From NCBI GenBank assembly GCA_944383455.1, contig CALWPP010000001.1, positions 1 to 64,000 on the forward strand: a stretch of 64,000 nt of DNA, given 5' to 3'. The notes under the pieces are model-generated. The model had not been told where the DNA came from. It saw only the letters and a list, made by a program, of their open reading frames with translations, and ran no database searches. Within the stretch, counting starts at the first letter, position 1. Each line of letters begins with the position of its first letter. Positions 9,172 through 19,158 of the stretch are shown one piece after another. This stretch comes from an uncultured Peptostreptococcaceae bacterium. Its GTDB lineage: Bacteria; Bacillota; Clostridia; Peptostreptococcales; Peptostreptococcaceae. The position numbers and the translations under genes are program-made.

Positions 9172-10002
9172 TTATAAAACTAATTCACCTTCACAAATTT
9201 TTACTGCTGGTCCTGTCATATAAATTTCTTGTCCTATATCTATTTTTACACTTCCACCCTCTGATGATACATTAACACTTTTATTTGTAAGATTTAATTT
9301 ATTACAAATTATTGCAGACGCAGTCATTCCTGTACCACAAGCTAAAGTATATCCACAACCTCTTTCCCAAGTTCTAACAGATATATTGTTATTGTCTTCT
9401 ACTTTAACAAAATTAACATTTATTCCATTCGGAAATAAATCATTCTTTTCTATTTTACTTCCATAAAATAAAACCTCGTTAACATCTAGATTGTCAACTA
9501 AAATAACTGCATGAGGAACTCCCATAAGCATAGCATTTATTTTAAACCCTTTTCCTAAAATATTAATATCTTCATTCATAAATACTTCTTTATCAAGCCT
9601 TACAGGAATATCTTTACTTAAAAAACTACCACTTCCCATATTAACTTTTATAGAATCAATTTCACCAAATTTAATATTTACATTAACTTTTTTGATACCG
9701 TCTAAAGTTTCAACATAAAATTCTTCTTTTTCGACTATTTTACTCTCATAAACAAACCTAACAAAACATCTAAGACCATTTCCACACATAAAAGCACGAG
9801 AACCGTCTGCATTATAATAAACCATTTTTATATCCGAAACTTCTGAGTTTTTTACTACTAAAAGTCCATCAGCACCAATAGAAAACCTTCTATTACAAAG
9901 TTTTTTTGATAAATTTGAATAATACTTTGCATCTCTTTTTTCAAATCTATCATCAATAGCTATAAAATCATTCCCTATACCGTGTAACTTCCAAAACTTC
10001 AT
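9172..10002 (-). CDS. dapF: Diaminopimelate epimerase
   Basis: A 276-residue cofactor-independent racemase converting LL- to meso-diaminopimelate for lysine and peptidoglycan. Both catalytic cysteines are in their motifs: MCGNGLRC and ACGTGMTASA. The N-terminus (KFWKLHGIGNDFIAID) is typical, and AGGAGGAG precedes the ATG. It stands alone between the CRISPR terminator and the gmk promoter. Confidence 0.96.
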   Translation of the reverse strand: MKFWKLHGIGNDFIAIDDRFEKRDAKYYSNLSKKLCNRRFSIGADGLLVVKNSEVSDIKMVYYNADGSRAFMCGNGLRCFVRFVYESKIVEKEEFYVETLDGIKKVNVNIKFGEIDSIKVNMGSGSFLSKDIPVRLDKEVFMNEDINILGKGFKINAMLMGVPHAVILVDNLDVNEVLFYGSKIEKNDLFPNGINVNFVKVEDNNNISVRTWERGCGYTLACGTGMTASAIICNKLNLTNKSVNVSSEGGSVKIDIGQEIYMTGPAVKICEGELVL

Positions 10003-10061
10003 AAAAACTCCTCCTAAAAATAATATATATTATCTAATTATACAATAAAAACATATAAAAA

Positions 10062-10093
10062 AATACTAGAATGAAAATAATCAGACTAGTATT
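10062..10093 (-). terminator. Terminator of the CRISPR transcript
   Basis: On the minus strand AATACTAG, a 16-base loop and CTAGTATT are followed by a run of T. It lies just past the degenerate last repeat and ahead of dapF, fitting an end for the pre-crRNA. Confidence 0.55.
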
Positions 10094-10106
10094 AATAATT
10101 TAATAA

Positions 10107-10923
10107 AATTTTTAACATCTTATGTTACGGTTAATCATTTGATTTTTATTTAGATATTTTTTATTTTTTTTAATTTCAATACATCTTATGTTACGGTTAA
10201 TCATTTGATTTTTATTTAGATATTTTTTATTTTTTTTAATTTCAATACATCTTATGTTACGGTTAATCAGTTTTTAAGACTAGGACGTATCAGAACTTGA
10301 AGAAATTTCAATACATCTTATGTTACGGTTAATCCCGTTGAGCTTCAGTAAAAGGATATTCGAACAGTATTTCAATACATCTTATGTTACGGTTAATCAG
10401 TTTATAAAACTAGAACGTACCAAAATCTAAAGAAATTTCAATACATCTTATGTTACGGTTAATCTATTGATATATAGTGTATCAACAAAGACGTCTTTTC
10501 ATTTTAATACATCTTATGTTACGGTTAATCTACTATACTAGGGTTTTTATTTATTCCTTTTAAAACATTTCAATACATCTTATGTTACGGTTAATCAAAA
10601 TTAATCTATTAGTTGATACGATAAATAATTATTTCAATACATCTTATGTTACGGTTAATCCCGTTGAGCTTCATTAAAAGGATATTCGAACAGTATTTCA
10701 ATACATCTTATGTTACGGTTAATCAACAGAGGAATTTAATACTGGTGATATAGTTTACTTATTTCAATACATCTTATGTTACGGTTAATCAAATACCTGA
10801 TAGCTTCATAGGAGAACTTGAAGGTAATTTCAATACATCTTATGTTACGGTTAATCTTATTAATTCCATCATAGAATAACCTCTAATAAGTATATTTCAA
10901 TACATCTTATGTTACGGTTAATC
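10107..10923 (-). CRISPR. CRISPR array, 13 repeats and 12 spacers, type I-B-like repeat
   Basis: A 30-base repeat recurs 13 times. On the crRNA strand it begins GATTAACCGTAACATAAG and ends GTATTGAAAT, the last eight bases resembling the ATTGAAA(C/T) handle of type I-B systems. Spacers are 34-37 bases. The repeat at 10107-10136 is degenerate at its crRNA-strand 3' end, as expected at the trailer, so the leader is at the high-coordinate side. The repeat at 10501-10530 has one C-to-T change. Spacers 10137-10172 and 10203-10238 are identical; 10335-10368 and 10661-10694 differ at one base; 10269-10304 and 10399-10434 differ at eight of 36. No cas gene is in the window. Confidence 0.98.
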
Positions 10924-11100
10924 CTACGAATTTATCGCTTTTTTACATTATACAATACTTATAAAAATAAGTAAATATCTAAATTTATAAATTTTTTACC
11001 AGCTAAAATATAAACTATAAAAAATACTTTTAAAATTCACCCAAATACATTTAAAACACTTCGTTACATACTTATTATAATTAAAATTTACTTGGTAAAA
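10924..11100 (-). promoter_or_regulatory. Probable CRISPR leader and rqcH upstream region
   Basis: An AT-rich stretch without an open frame next to the leader-proximal repeat. By repeat orientation and trailer degeneracy it should hold the CRISPR promoter and integration site. I cannot point to a convincing promoter. It also serves as the upstream region of rqcH on the other strand. Confidence 0.5.
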
Positions 11101-11165
11101 ATAAAACCATAAAAAATAAAAATAGTATATAATAAACATTATAAAATTTTAAAGGAGGTTAGATT

Positions 11166-12932
11166 ATGGCTTTAGATTCTTTGGTAGTTAGATGTATTGT
11201 AGATGAGTTAAATAAAAAGATTTTAGGTGGTAAGATAGATAAAATTCATCAACCAGAAAATGATGAAGTGTCTTTAAATATAAGAAACAATAAAGAAAAT
11301 TTTAAATTGATTTTAAGTTCTAGTGCTTCAAATCCTAGAATTTATCTAGCTAATAATTATAAAAAAGAAAATCCAATTAATGCACCTATGTTTTGTATGC
11401 TTCTTAGAAAATATATTCAGGGTGGAGTTATAACAAATATTTCTCAAATCGACTTTGAAAGAATAATAAAAATAAGTGTTGAGTCTTTTGATGAATTAAA
11501 AGAAAAAACTACAAAAAATATAATAATTGAGATAATGGGAAGACATAGTAATATTATTTTGACTCACGAAAAAGATAATAAGATAATAGACTCAATAAAA
11601 AGAATTCCTTTAAGTGTTAGTAGAGTAAGACAAATACTTCCTTCTCAAACTTACGTTCTTCCTCCATCACAAAATAAGTTAAACCCTCTAAATAATATTT
11701 CTTTTATTGATTTTCAAAACCAAATTAAATCATTTAATGGAAGTTTAGAAAAATCGATTTATTCAAAGTTTTTAGGGATAAGTCCTCTAGTGTCAAAAGA
11801 GATTTTATCAAGAGCAAATATTAATCCTAACTTAAATACTGATGAAATAGAATTTAATGATTTTAATAACTTATATGATAGCTTTAGTAATGTATTTGAG
11901 TTAATAAATAAAAATACATACTCTCCTTGTATGATAATTGATGAAAATATTGATAAGTTAATTGATTTTAGTTGTATTGATTTAAGTTTATTCAAAAATC
12001 TTAAAAATATAAAAAATGAAAGTATTAGTAAAATTTTAGAAGACTTTTATACTACAAAAGATATAAAAGAAAGAATTAATCAACGTTCAACAGACCTTAG
12101 AAAAAGTATTTCTATAAAGCTTGATAGACTATATAACAAACTAAAAAAACAAGAAGAAGAATTAAAAGAATCAGAAAACGCAGATATATATAAAATCAAA
12201 GGAGAGTTAATAACTTCATACATATATATGATTGAAAAAGGTATGGAAAAAGTTAATTTAATTAATTTTTACGATGAAAATCAAGAAGAATTAGAAATTA
12301 AACTAAATAAAAACTTAACTCCCTCAGAAAATGCACAAAAATACTTTAAAAAATACAATAAAATGAAAACTGCAAAAAAAGAAATAAAATCACAAATAGA
12401 AATTTCACTTGAGGAAATTAATTATCTAGAAAATATTATACTTAGTATTGAAAACTGTGAAAATATAGATGAGTTACTAGATATAAAAGAAGAACTTATA
12501 AAGGTTGGATATACTAGAGGTAGTATTAAAAACAAAAAAGAAAATAAATCTAACACAAAACCACTTGAATTTTTAAGTAGTGATGGTTTTAAAATATTGG
12601 TTGGTAAAAATAATAAACAAAATGATAACCTTACATTAAAAATAGCATCAAACGATGATATATGGCTTCACACAAAAAATATACCAGGCTCTCACGTTAT
12701 AATTAAAACTGAAGGAAAAGATATACCAGAAAATACAATATATGAAGGTGCTATGCTTGCGGGATTTTTTAGTAAATCAAAAATGTCATCTCAAGTTCCA
12801 GTTGATTATACTAAAAAGAAAAATGTAAAAAAACCTAGTGGCTCAAAGCCTGGAATGGTAATTTATAATACAAACAGTACAATTTATGTTACACCAAATG
12901 AAGAATTAGTTACAAAATTAAAAGTAAAATAA
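11166..12932 (+). CDS. rqcH: Ribosome quality-control protein RqcH (Rqc2/NEMF, NFACT family)
   Basis: A 588-residue protein that binds stalled 50S subunits and recruits tRNA(Ala) to add C-terminal alanine tails. The N-terminal NFACT-N domain begins MALDSLVVRCIVDEL and contains IMGRHSN. A central helical coiled coil spans residues ~310-425. The C-terminal NFACT-R domain has DIWLHTKNIPGSHVII. It is often annotated as a fibronectin-binding protein. AAAGGAGG precedes the ATG. It is one of only three plus-strand genes here. Confidence 0.93.
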   Translation: MALDSLVVRCIVDELNKKILGGKIDKIHQPENDEVSLNIRNNKENFKLILSSSASNPRIYLANNYKKENPINAPMFCMLLRKYIQGGVITNISQIDFERIIKISVESFDELKEKTTKNIIIEIMGRHSNIILTHEKDNKIIDSIKRIPLSVSRVRQILPSQTYVLPPSQNKLNPLNNISFIDFQNQIKSFNGSLEKSIYSKFLGISPLVSKEILSRANINPNLNTDEIEFNDFNNLYDSFSNVFELINKNTYSPCMIIDENIDKLIDFSCIDLSLFKNLKNIKNESISKILEDFYTTKDIKERINQRSTDLRKSISIKLDRLYNKLKKQEEELKESENADIYKIKGELITSYIYMIEKGMEKVNLINFYDENQEELEIKLNKNLTPSENAQKYFKKYNKMKTAKKEIKSQIEISLEEINYLENIILSIENCENIDELLDIKEELIKVGYTRGSIKNKKENKSNTKPLEFLSSDGFKILVGKNNKQNDNLTLKIASNDDIWLHTKNIPGSHVIIKTEGKDIPENTIYEGAMLAGFFSKSKMSSQVPVDYTKKKNVKKPSGSKPGMVIYNTNSTIYVTPNEELVTKLKVK

Positions 12933-12954
12933 GGAGCAAAATGCTCCTTATTTT
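12926..12954. terminator. Bidirectional terminator between rqcH and uraA remnant
   Basis: AAAATAAGGAGCA, AAA, TGCTCCTTATTTT form a 13-bp perfect hairpin with T-runs on both strands. It overlaps the rqcH stop and serves the converging uraA remnant too. Confidence 0.85.
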
Positions 12955-12963
12955 GTTAAGTAA

Positions 12964-13787
12964 TTACTTTTCAATTTTTTGTAAGTCTTCTTTTTTGAAA
13001 TCTTTATTATTTAGTATTCTATTTAAAATTATTCCAACTATTGCAGATAAGCTAAGACCAGTTATTGATATATTTTCAGTTATTGGAATACCTATTACTA
13101 TTCCTTTATTTGATAAATAAGTTGTACCAAGCCCTATAATACTGATATTACTACTGGTGCTACTATTATTGTAGCTTCTGGGCTAAATTTTGGAAAAGTA
13201 AAACTTGGTATAGAAAATAAACTAGCTTGTGAAATTGTAGATATATCTACTTGTCCTAAAATTAGGCTAATAGTATAACCCACAAAAACTGCTACTAATA
13301 TACTTAATTGCTTTAAAAAACCTTTTGCAAATTTATTTGTAAGTAAAGCTACACCTAGTGTTATAAAAGCTATTAAAAATTGATTTGATGCCATATCAAA
13401 TGCAGTTGGAATTAAATTAAGACCTATAACGGCTATCATAGCACCTGTTACTTGTGGTGGAAAATATTTTTTTATTTCATCAATTCCAACTAATTTAACT
13501 AAAAAAGATATTAAAATATATATAGCTCCAGCTACAACTATTCCACCTTGAGCATAAGCTAAATCTCCATTAAATGCTTCTTTTGCAGATAGTATAACTG
13601 GTATAAAAGCAAAACTCGAACCTAAAAATACTGGTACTTTACCTTGTGTACAAAAATGGAATATTAAAGTACCAATACCTGCACAAAATATCGCAACCGA
13701 AGGATTAAAACCTGTTAATATTGGTACTAATACTGTTGCACCAAACATTACTAATAAATGTTGTAATGATAATACTAATTTTTTCAT
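12964..13787 (-). pseudogene. uraA: Uracil permease, internally deleted and frameshifted
   Basis: The NCS2-family uracil:proton symporter should have ~420 residues. The 5' part (13134-13787) encodes the first half normally (LVMFGATVLVPILTGFNPS, PVFLGSSFAFIPVI) up to IIVAPVVISVL and then a stop. In another frame the region 12964-13133 encodes the family C-terminus (ITGLSLSAIVGIILNRIL). The half carrying the substrate-binding glutamates (AEHIGH and NTTYGEN regions) is missing, so about 150 codons were deleted with a frameshift. Not functional as a permease. It follows pyrR behind a PyrR-type attenuator. Confidence 0.88.
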
Positions 13788-13799
13788 AATAAAAAGCCT

Positions 13800-13852
13800 C
13801 CCTTAAAAATTTTGGGAGAAAAATCTCCTTTTTTTAGTATCTCTGTACTAAA
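13800..13852 (-). promoter_or_regulatory. PyrR-type attenuator ahead of uraA
   Basis: Reading the minus strand, TTTAGTA-CAGAGA-TACTAAA (13833-13852) is a stem-loop presenting ACAGAGA, close to the UCCAGAGA loop bound by PyrR. Next come GGAGA/TCTCC (possible antiterminator) and CTCCC/GGGAG followed by GCTTTTTA. The last hairpin is a terminator that also covers the uraA ribosome site GGGAGG. High UMP would favour PyrR binding and shut-off. Confidence 0.7.
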
Positions 13853-13871
13853 TTAAAAGGCAGTAATACTT

Positions 13872-14426
<555 letters not shown>

Positions 14427-14448
14427 CTATAGCTATTTTCCCTAAAAT

Positions 14449-14477
14449 ATTATAAGTATATTATTATTTTTTGTAAA
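14449..14477 (-). promoter_or_regulatory. Promoter of pyrR
   Basis: On the minus strand TTTACA, 17 bases and TATAAT, about 45 bases above the pyrR start. Confidence 0.65.
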
Positions 14478-14538
14478 TAAAAATACAATCTTTTTAAATT
14501 AAATATTTGATATGTTAAAAATATTTAATTCTAAAACT

Positions 14539-15249
14539 TTAATCTATTTTAAAAAATTTAGCTATTTCATCTTCATTGTAATTTAATACTAAATCTTTAT
14601 TAAAATTATTTTCTTTAATCACTTCTTCACAATACTTAAAAGAACCAACATCAAAACAAATGTGTGCATCACTTCCAAAAATAATTTTAACTTCATATTT
14701 TTCACAATATTTTAATAAAATTGAAACATTTTCTCTTGCACCTTGTCTAAAACTTGTAGGTTTTAATGAAGAATTATTTATTTCAAAAATAACATCTTTT
14801 TCTTTTGCATATTTAACAACTTCTTCATAATCAACAGGATATCTACTATCATCTAAATGACCAATTATTCTTACTTTCTCGTGATTCATAGCATTAATTA
14901 CTGCTTTTGTATTTTCTTCTATTGAGCCATGCTTTATACAAGGTGGATGAAGACTAGCTATTAAGTAATCAAGATAATAGTCTATATCCTTTAAATCAAT
15001 ATCTCCATCAGTATTTAATATATTTGCCTCAGCACCTCTTAAAATTCTTATACCATTTATCTCACTTGGTACACAATGAATGTTGCAAAAATAATACATA
15101 TGTGGAGCTCCTGGCATCATAGGTCCATGTTCTGAAAGTCCTAAGTATTTAAGACCTGCTTTTTTTGCATATTCTACATTTTCTAAAATAGTGCTATATG
15201 CATGACCACTAACTATTGTATGAGTATGCACATCTATTAAAGCTTTCAT
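14539..15249 (-). CDS. PHP-domain phosphatase (YcdX-like)
   Basis: A 236-residue metal-dependent phosphoesterase. The PHP metal ligands are visible as VHTHTIVSGHAYST near the start, LSEHGPMMPGAPH, LIASLHPPCI, IGHLDDSRY and IIFGSDAHICFDVG. This pattern matches the YcdX subfamily; the physiological substrate is unknown. It starts 9 bp after the S1-domain gene and may be co-transcribed with it. Confidence 0.88.
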   Translation of the reverse strand: MKALIDVHTHTIVSGHAYSTILENVEYAKKAGLKYLGLSEHGPMMPGAPHMYYFCNIHCVPSEINGIRILRGAEANILNTDGDIDLKDIDYYLDYLIASLHPPCIKHGSIEENTKAVINAMNHEKVRIIGHLDDSRYPVDYEEVVKYAKEKDVIFEINNSSLKPTSFRQGARENVSILLKYCEKYEVKIIFGSDAHICFDVGSFKYCEEVIKENNFNKDLVLNYNEDEIAKFFKID

Positions 15250-15258
15250 AAATCACCT

Positions 15259-16521
15259 CTATCTTTTTAGATTTTTAAACTTATCTTTAAATAAATCACC
15301 TAAACTTCCAAGAGATTCATTAACTTCTAAGTATTCTGAATAATCTTCTTCTGGTTCTTTATTTGCTTCTTTTAGTGAAACTACCATTCTTCTATTTTTT
15401 GGATTAAACTCTATAACTAAAACATTTATAATATCTCCTATATTTAAAACATTAGCTACTTTAAATACTCTTTCTTCACTTAATTCTGATATTGGTAAAA
15501 ACGCTTCAATACCTTCTTTAATTCTAATAAAAGCACCTTTTTCTATTATTCTAACTACTTCTCCACTTACTAAAGAGTTTAAACTAACCTCTTCTTTGAT
15601 TTTTTCCCAAGGATCATTGTTTATATCTTTTAAAGCTACAGAAAACTTTTTGTTTTCTTTATCTATGTTTAAAACATATACTGAAACTTCTTTTCCTTTA
15701 GATACAAATTCAGAAATATCATTAACTTTTTCCCAAGACATATTATTTTTGTGTAAAAGACCTTCTATTCCACCTATATCTACAAAAGCCCCATAATCAA
15801 CTATATTAGTTACTCTACCTTCTAATCTTTTTCCTACTTCAAGTGAATTGAATAAATCTTCTTTTTCTTTCTTTTCTTTAGCTATTTTTGCTTCTTTTTC
15901 TTCTTTTTTCTTTCTTAATCTTTCTTTTTTTTCTTCTTCTATTCTTATTCTTCTTTCTTCTTTTTCTTTATCTATTCTTTCTTGTAAAACTTGTCTATGA
16001 CTTCCCACAATTTTATTTTTAGATTTATCAAATTCTACTATATAAAGTTCTAAATTTTTATCTAGATAATCTTTAGTATCCTTCACAAATTTTACATCAA
16101 GTAAAGATATAGGTATAAATATTTCTATGCTTTTATATTTTGCAAAAACACCTTTTTCTATGTTTTTATGTACTAATGCAGTTATTATTCTTTTTTCATT
16201 AAATAAACTTTCTATTTCTTTTGTATCTTCTTTTTTGTCTAGTTTTACTTTTGATAAAGTTATAATAGCATCTTTTTGATTTATTTTAGTTATTACGGCT
16301 TTTATTTTATCCCCTACATTATAATATTCTTCAATACTTTTTCCTTTTTCTAAATTTAATTCTTCTTTTGGTACTATTCCATCAAAACCATATTTCACAT
16401 CAACTACAACTTCATCTTTAGTTATTTTTAATATCGTACTTTCTATTACCTCACCAACTTTAATACTACTAAGCTCTTTTTCTTGAGCTTCTAGTAAATC
16501 TTTCATAGATATATTTTCCAT
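15259..16521 (-). CDS. S1 RNA-binding repeat protein (RpsA-like)
   Basis: A 420-residue protein with four S1/OB repeats, at about residues 20-95, 105-175 (divergent), 230-300 and 315-390. Between the second and third is a ~45-residue, almost purely charged helix (about 183-227, Lys/Glu/Arg) likely to form a coiled coil; this is not usual in ribosomal protein S1. S1-like proteins in Firmicutes bind mRNA or the ribosome, but the exact role is uncertain. The third repeat has the canonical GAFVDIGGIEGLLH. Confidence 0.82.
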   Translation of the reverse strand: MENISMKDLLEAQEKELSSIKVGEVIESTILKITKDEVVVDVKYGFDGIVPKEELNLEKGKSIEEYYNVGDKIKAVITKINQKDAIITLSKVKLDKKEDTKEIESLFNEKRIITALVHKNIEKGVFAKYKSIEIFIPISLLDVKFVKDTKDYLDKNLELYIVEFDKSKNKIVGSHRQVLQERIDKEKEERRIRIEEEKKERLRKKKEEKEAKIAKEKKEKEDLFNSLEVGKRLEGRVTNIVDYGAFVDIGGIEGLLHKNNMSWEKVNDISEFVSKGKEVSVYVLNIDKENKKFSVALKDINNDPWEKIKEEVSLNSLVSGEVVRIIEKGAFIRIKEGIEAFLPISELSEERVFKVANVLNIGDIINVLVIEFNPKNRRMVVSLKEANKEPEEDYSEYLEVNESLGSLGDLFKDKFKNLKR

Positions 16522-16720
16522 AATAAATTTCCTTTCTAACTTATAATATAATTAAATTATACCATAATTTAATTATATTAATATTTTTATTTATTTTAAA
16601 ACTTTTTTAAAATTTTACTTGAAAAATATACTAAAAAAGATTAAAATAGATATTCCAAGGAACTAAGTTTTTTAGTTTTGATGACTGTATATTTAGATAA
16701 TTTTATATTTTAATTATAAA

Positions 16721-16746
16721 AGACCATACTAATTTTAGTATGGTCT
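16721..16746 (-). terminator. Terminator after the DUF1846 gene
   Basis: AGACCATACTA, ATTT, TAGTATGGTCT on the minus strand, just after the DUF1846 stop, with T-rich sequence on its 3' side. Confidence 0.7.
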
Positions 16747-16752
16747 ATTTTT

Positions 16753-18261
16753 TTAATTTGAGTAGTATAAATTTTTATTTGGATAATACGGATCGCTAGT
16801 AACATCTATTCCAAGTTCTCTAAAAGTTTGTTCATCATTTTTGCTAAGTATTGTAGTTGAATGAACTTGAGAACCTTTAAGTAAATCTAATTTTTCAAGT
16901 GCTACTTGTGCAGTAGGATTTGTAACTGCTGAAATACTAAGCGCAGTTAAAACCTCCTCTAAACTAAGTTCTGGAGTTCTACTTCCTAAAGTCTTAGTTT
17001 TTAAGTTAATTATTGGCTCAAGTATTGAAGGAGATATTAAATGAATCTCATCATCTATATTAGCTATATGCTTTATTGCATTTAAAGTAACAGCTGCTGT
17101 TGCATTCATTAAATCAGAACCTCTACCAGTTAATATTTTACCATCTGGAAGCTCTATAGCACTTACCGAACAAGAGTCATTTTCTTTTGCAGTTTCTTTT
17201 AATTTATTGCTATAATCTCTAGCAGGTATAACTGGCTTTCTATCTTCTGGCTTTAAGTTTAACTCTTCCATTATCATATTTATTCTTTCAAATGCTTCTT
17301 TGTCAACTTGTCCTTTTTTATACTCACAAGCAGTCTTGAAATATCTTCTTATTATTTCTTGTATTGAAGCTTCTTTTATAGCTTCATCGTCAACTATTCC
17401 ATATCCAACTCTATTTACACCCATATCTGTTGGTGATTGATATATTGATTCTTTTTTAGTTATTTTTTCGATTATCTTTTTAAGAACTGGGAAAAGTTCT
17501 AAATCTCTATTATAGTTTACTGCCATTTCACCATATTTTTCTATATGGAATGAATCTATCATATTTACATCTTTTAAATCAACAGTTGCCGCTTCATAAG
17601 CTATATTTAAAGGATGCTTTAATGGAACATTCCATACTGGGAAAGTTTCAAACTTAGAATAACCAACAGCATTTCCTCTTTTATTTTCGTGGTATAACTG
17701 ACTTAAGCAAGTTCCAAGTTTTCCACTTCCAGGTCCTGGAGCAGTAACAACAACTATTGGCTTAGTAGTTTCAATATATGGGTTTTTTCCATATCCTTCA
17801 TCACTAACTATAGTATCAACATCAGTTGGATATCCTTTTGTTGGTGCGTGCTTATATACTTTTATACCCATTCTTTCAAGCTTATTTATAAAAACAGTTG
17901 TAGCAGGTTGACCTTCATATCTTGTTATAACTACACTATTAACATCAAGTTCATACGCTCTAAAATCATCTATTAATCTTAAAACGTCCATATCATAAGT
18001 TATTCCATAGTCTCCTCTTATTTTATTTCTTTCAATATCTCCTGCATAAACACATATTACAACTTCTAATTTATCTTTTATATTTTGAAGAACTTTTATT
18101 TTTGCATTCTCATCAAACCCTGGAAGAACTCTTTTTGCGTGTAAATCACCTATAAGCTTTCCTCCAAACTCTAAATAAAGCTTGTCAAAGTTATTTACTC
18201 TTTCTAATATATACTTTGACTGTTCTTCTAAGTACTTATTGTGGTCAAAACCAATTTTCAT
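16753..18261 (-). CDS. DUF1846 domain-containing protein
   Basis: A ~502-residue protein of the conserved DUF1846 family, starting [18 protein letters not shown]. It contains the phosphate-loop-like [19 protein letters not shown] and [19 protein letters not shown]. Homologues are common in Firmicutes, but I know of no firmly established function. The frame could begin at a GTG at 18270; I prefer the ATG at 18261, which GAGGTG precedes. It has its own promoter (18377-18405) and terminator, so it is a single-gene unit. Confidence 0.88.
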   Translation of the reverse strand: MKIGFDHNKYLEEQSKYILERVNNFDKLYLEFGGKLIGDLHAKRVLPGFDENAKIKVLQNIKDKLEVVICVYAGDIERNKIRGDYGITYDMDVLRLIDDFRAYELDVNSVVITRYEGQPATTVFINKLERMGIKVYKHAPTKGYPTDVDTIVSDEGYGKNPYIETTKPIVVVTAPGPGSGKLGTCLSQLYHENKRGNAVGYSKFETFPVWNVPLKHPLNIAYEAATVDLKDVNMIDSFHIEKYGEMAVNYNRDLELFPVLKKIIEKITKKESIYQSPTDMGVNRVGYGIVDDEAIKEASIQEIIRRYFKTACEYKKGQVDKEAFERINMIMEELNLKPEDRKPVIPARDYSNKLKETAKENDSCSVSAIELPDGKILTGRGSDLMNATAAVTLNAIKHIANIDDEIHLISPSILEPIINLKTKTLGSRTPELSLEEVLTALSISAVTNPTAQVALEKLDLLKGSQVHSTTILSKNDEQTFRELGIDVTSDPYYPNKNLYYSN

Positions 18262-18376
18262 ACAAAACACCTCACTAAGTTTTTTAATTTTAATAACTGT
18301 AAATTATATATATTTTTGTGATAACTACTTAATGTTCTAACGACATTTTTTTCGCCTCATATCACTTTAAGGTTAT

Positions 18377-18405
18377 ATTATACAATCATTTTTTTTATTT
18401 TTCAA
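18377..18405 (-). promoter_or_regulatory. Promoter of the DUF1846 gene
   Basis: On the minus strand TTGAAA, 17 bases and TATAAT, about 115 bases above the start codon. Confidence 0.65.
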
Positions 18406-18495
18406 TACCGTTTTTATTAAATAATATATTTAAATTTTGTAGATAAGTATTTATATACTTACCTACTATTTAAATTTTAAATATTCTCAATATGT

Positions 18496-18975
18496 TTAGA
18501 CTAAATCTACATTACTTTCATCTTCTATACTACTATAACTTTCTAAACTATTAATAAAAACATCATTACTAAAACCAATTTCAGACTCGTATTTATGAAA
18601 ATTTTCTGTATCTTCATTTATTTTTATCTCATTTTCTTGATTTTCTGTTTGTTCTTTTGTTTCTGAAGTATTAATATTATCTATTTCTTCGTCTTGATCT
18701 CTTGTTTCTGATATATCTGTGTTATCTACTTTTTCTATTTTTTCTAATGTGTCCGTATTATTTACTTCATCTTTCTCTTCTATTTCTTCTAATATATCTT
18801 TGTTTTCTATTTCTTTATCTTCCTTATTTAATAAATCAATATTTTCAAAAGTATCATTATTTATAATTTCTTCTAGTATATTTTCTTCTAGACTATCACC
18901 ATTAATCTCTTCTGACTTATTTTCTTCTATATCTATTTTTTCTACTTCATCTTCTTTATTATTTACTTTTTCTAT
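18496..18975 (-). pseudogene. 3' exon of the IStron-interrupted acidic DUF285 protein
   Basis: An open frame without a start codon encodes 159 residues and ends in TAA (18496-18498). Composition and motifs (EEIEEKDEVNNTDTLEK, VDNTDISETRDQDEEID) continue the acidic repeats of the gene at 20853-22211. It ends with a less acidic tail (SLESYSSIEDESNVDLV). Joining codon 452 of the 5' exon to this segment keeps the frame, giving ~611 residues. Whether the protein is made depends on the element splicing. Confidence 0.82.
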
Positions 18976-19158
18976 CTGACGTATAAACTCTATAATTCTT
19001 TATAAATATTTTATAAATTCTATAGATTTATTTCCTTTTTCATCCTACCCTATTTTGAAATTCATAAGAATATCTACTTTAGTTTGCATAGTAGTCCAAA
19101 GGCTTAAATTCGACCTCGTCAATGTCTACATATTAACATAATCTTTTTATTTGATTTT
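18976..19158 (-). ncRNA. IStron right end: probable TnpB guide RNA (omegaRNA) and intron 3' end
   Basis: This noncoding stretch downstream of tnpB has a GC content above its surroundings (GACATTGACGAGGTCG and AGCCTTTGGACTACTATGC regions). Near its end lies a long imperfect hairpin, CTATAGAATTTATAAA with TTTATAAAGAATTATAG. In IS605-type elements the guide RNA scaffold sits here and the guide is the flanking DNA. In IStrons the same bases also form the intron 3' end. The 5' limit, which may overlap the tnpB end, is not determinable by eye. Confidence 0.55.

Noticed and set aside
18719..18979. Serine-rich plus-strand open frames opposite the acidic repeat gene (also 20866-21219)
   Set aside because: They are mirror images of Glu/Asp/Asn-rich codons on the minus strand, without ribosome sites; the minus frame has the family domain and repeats.
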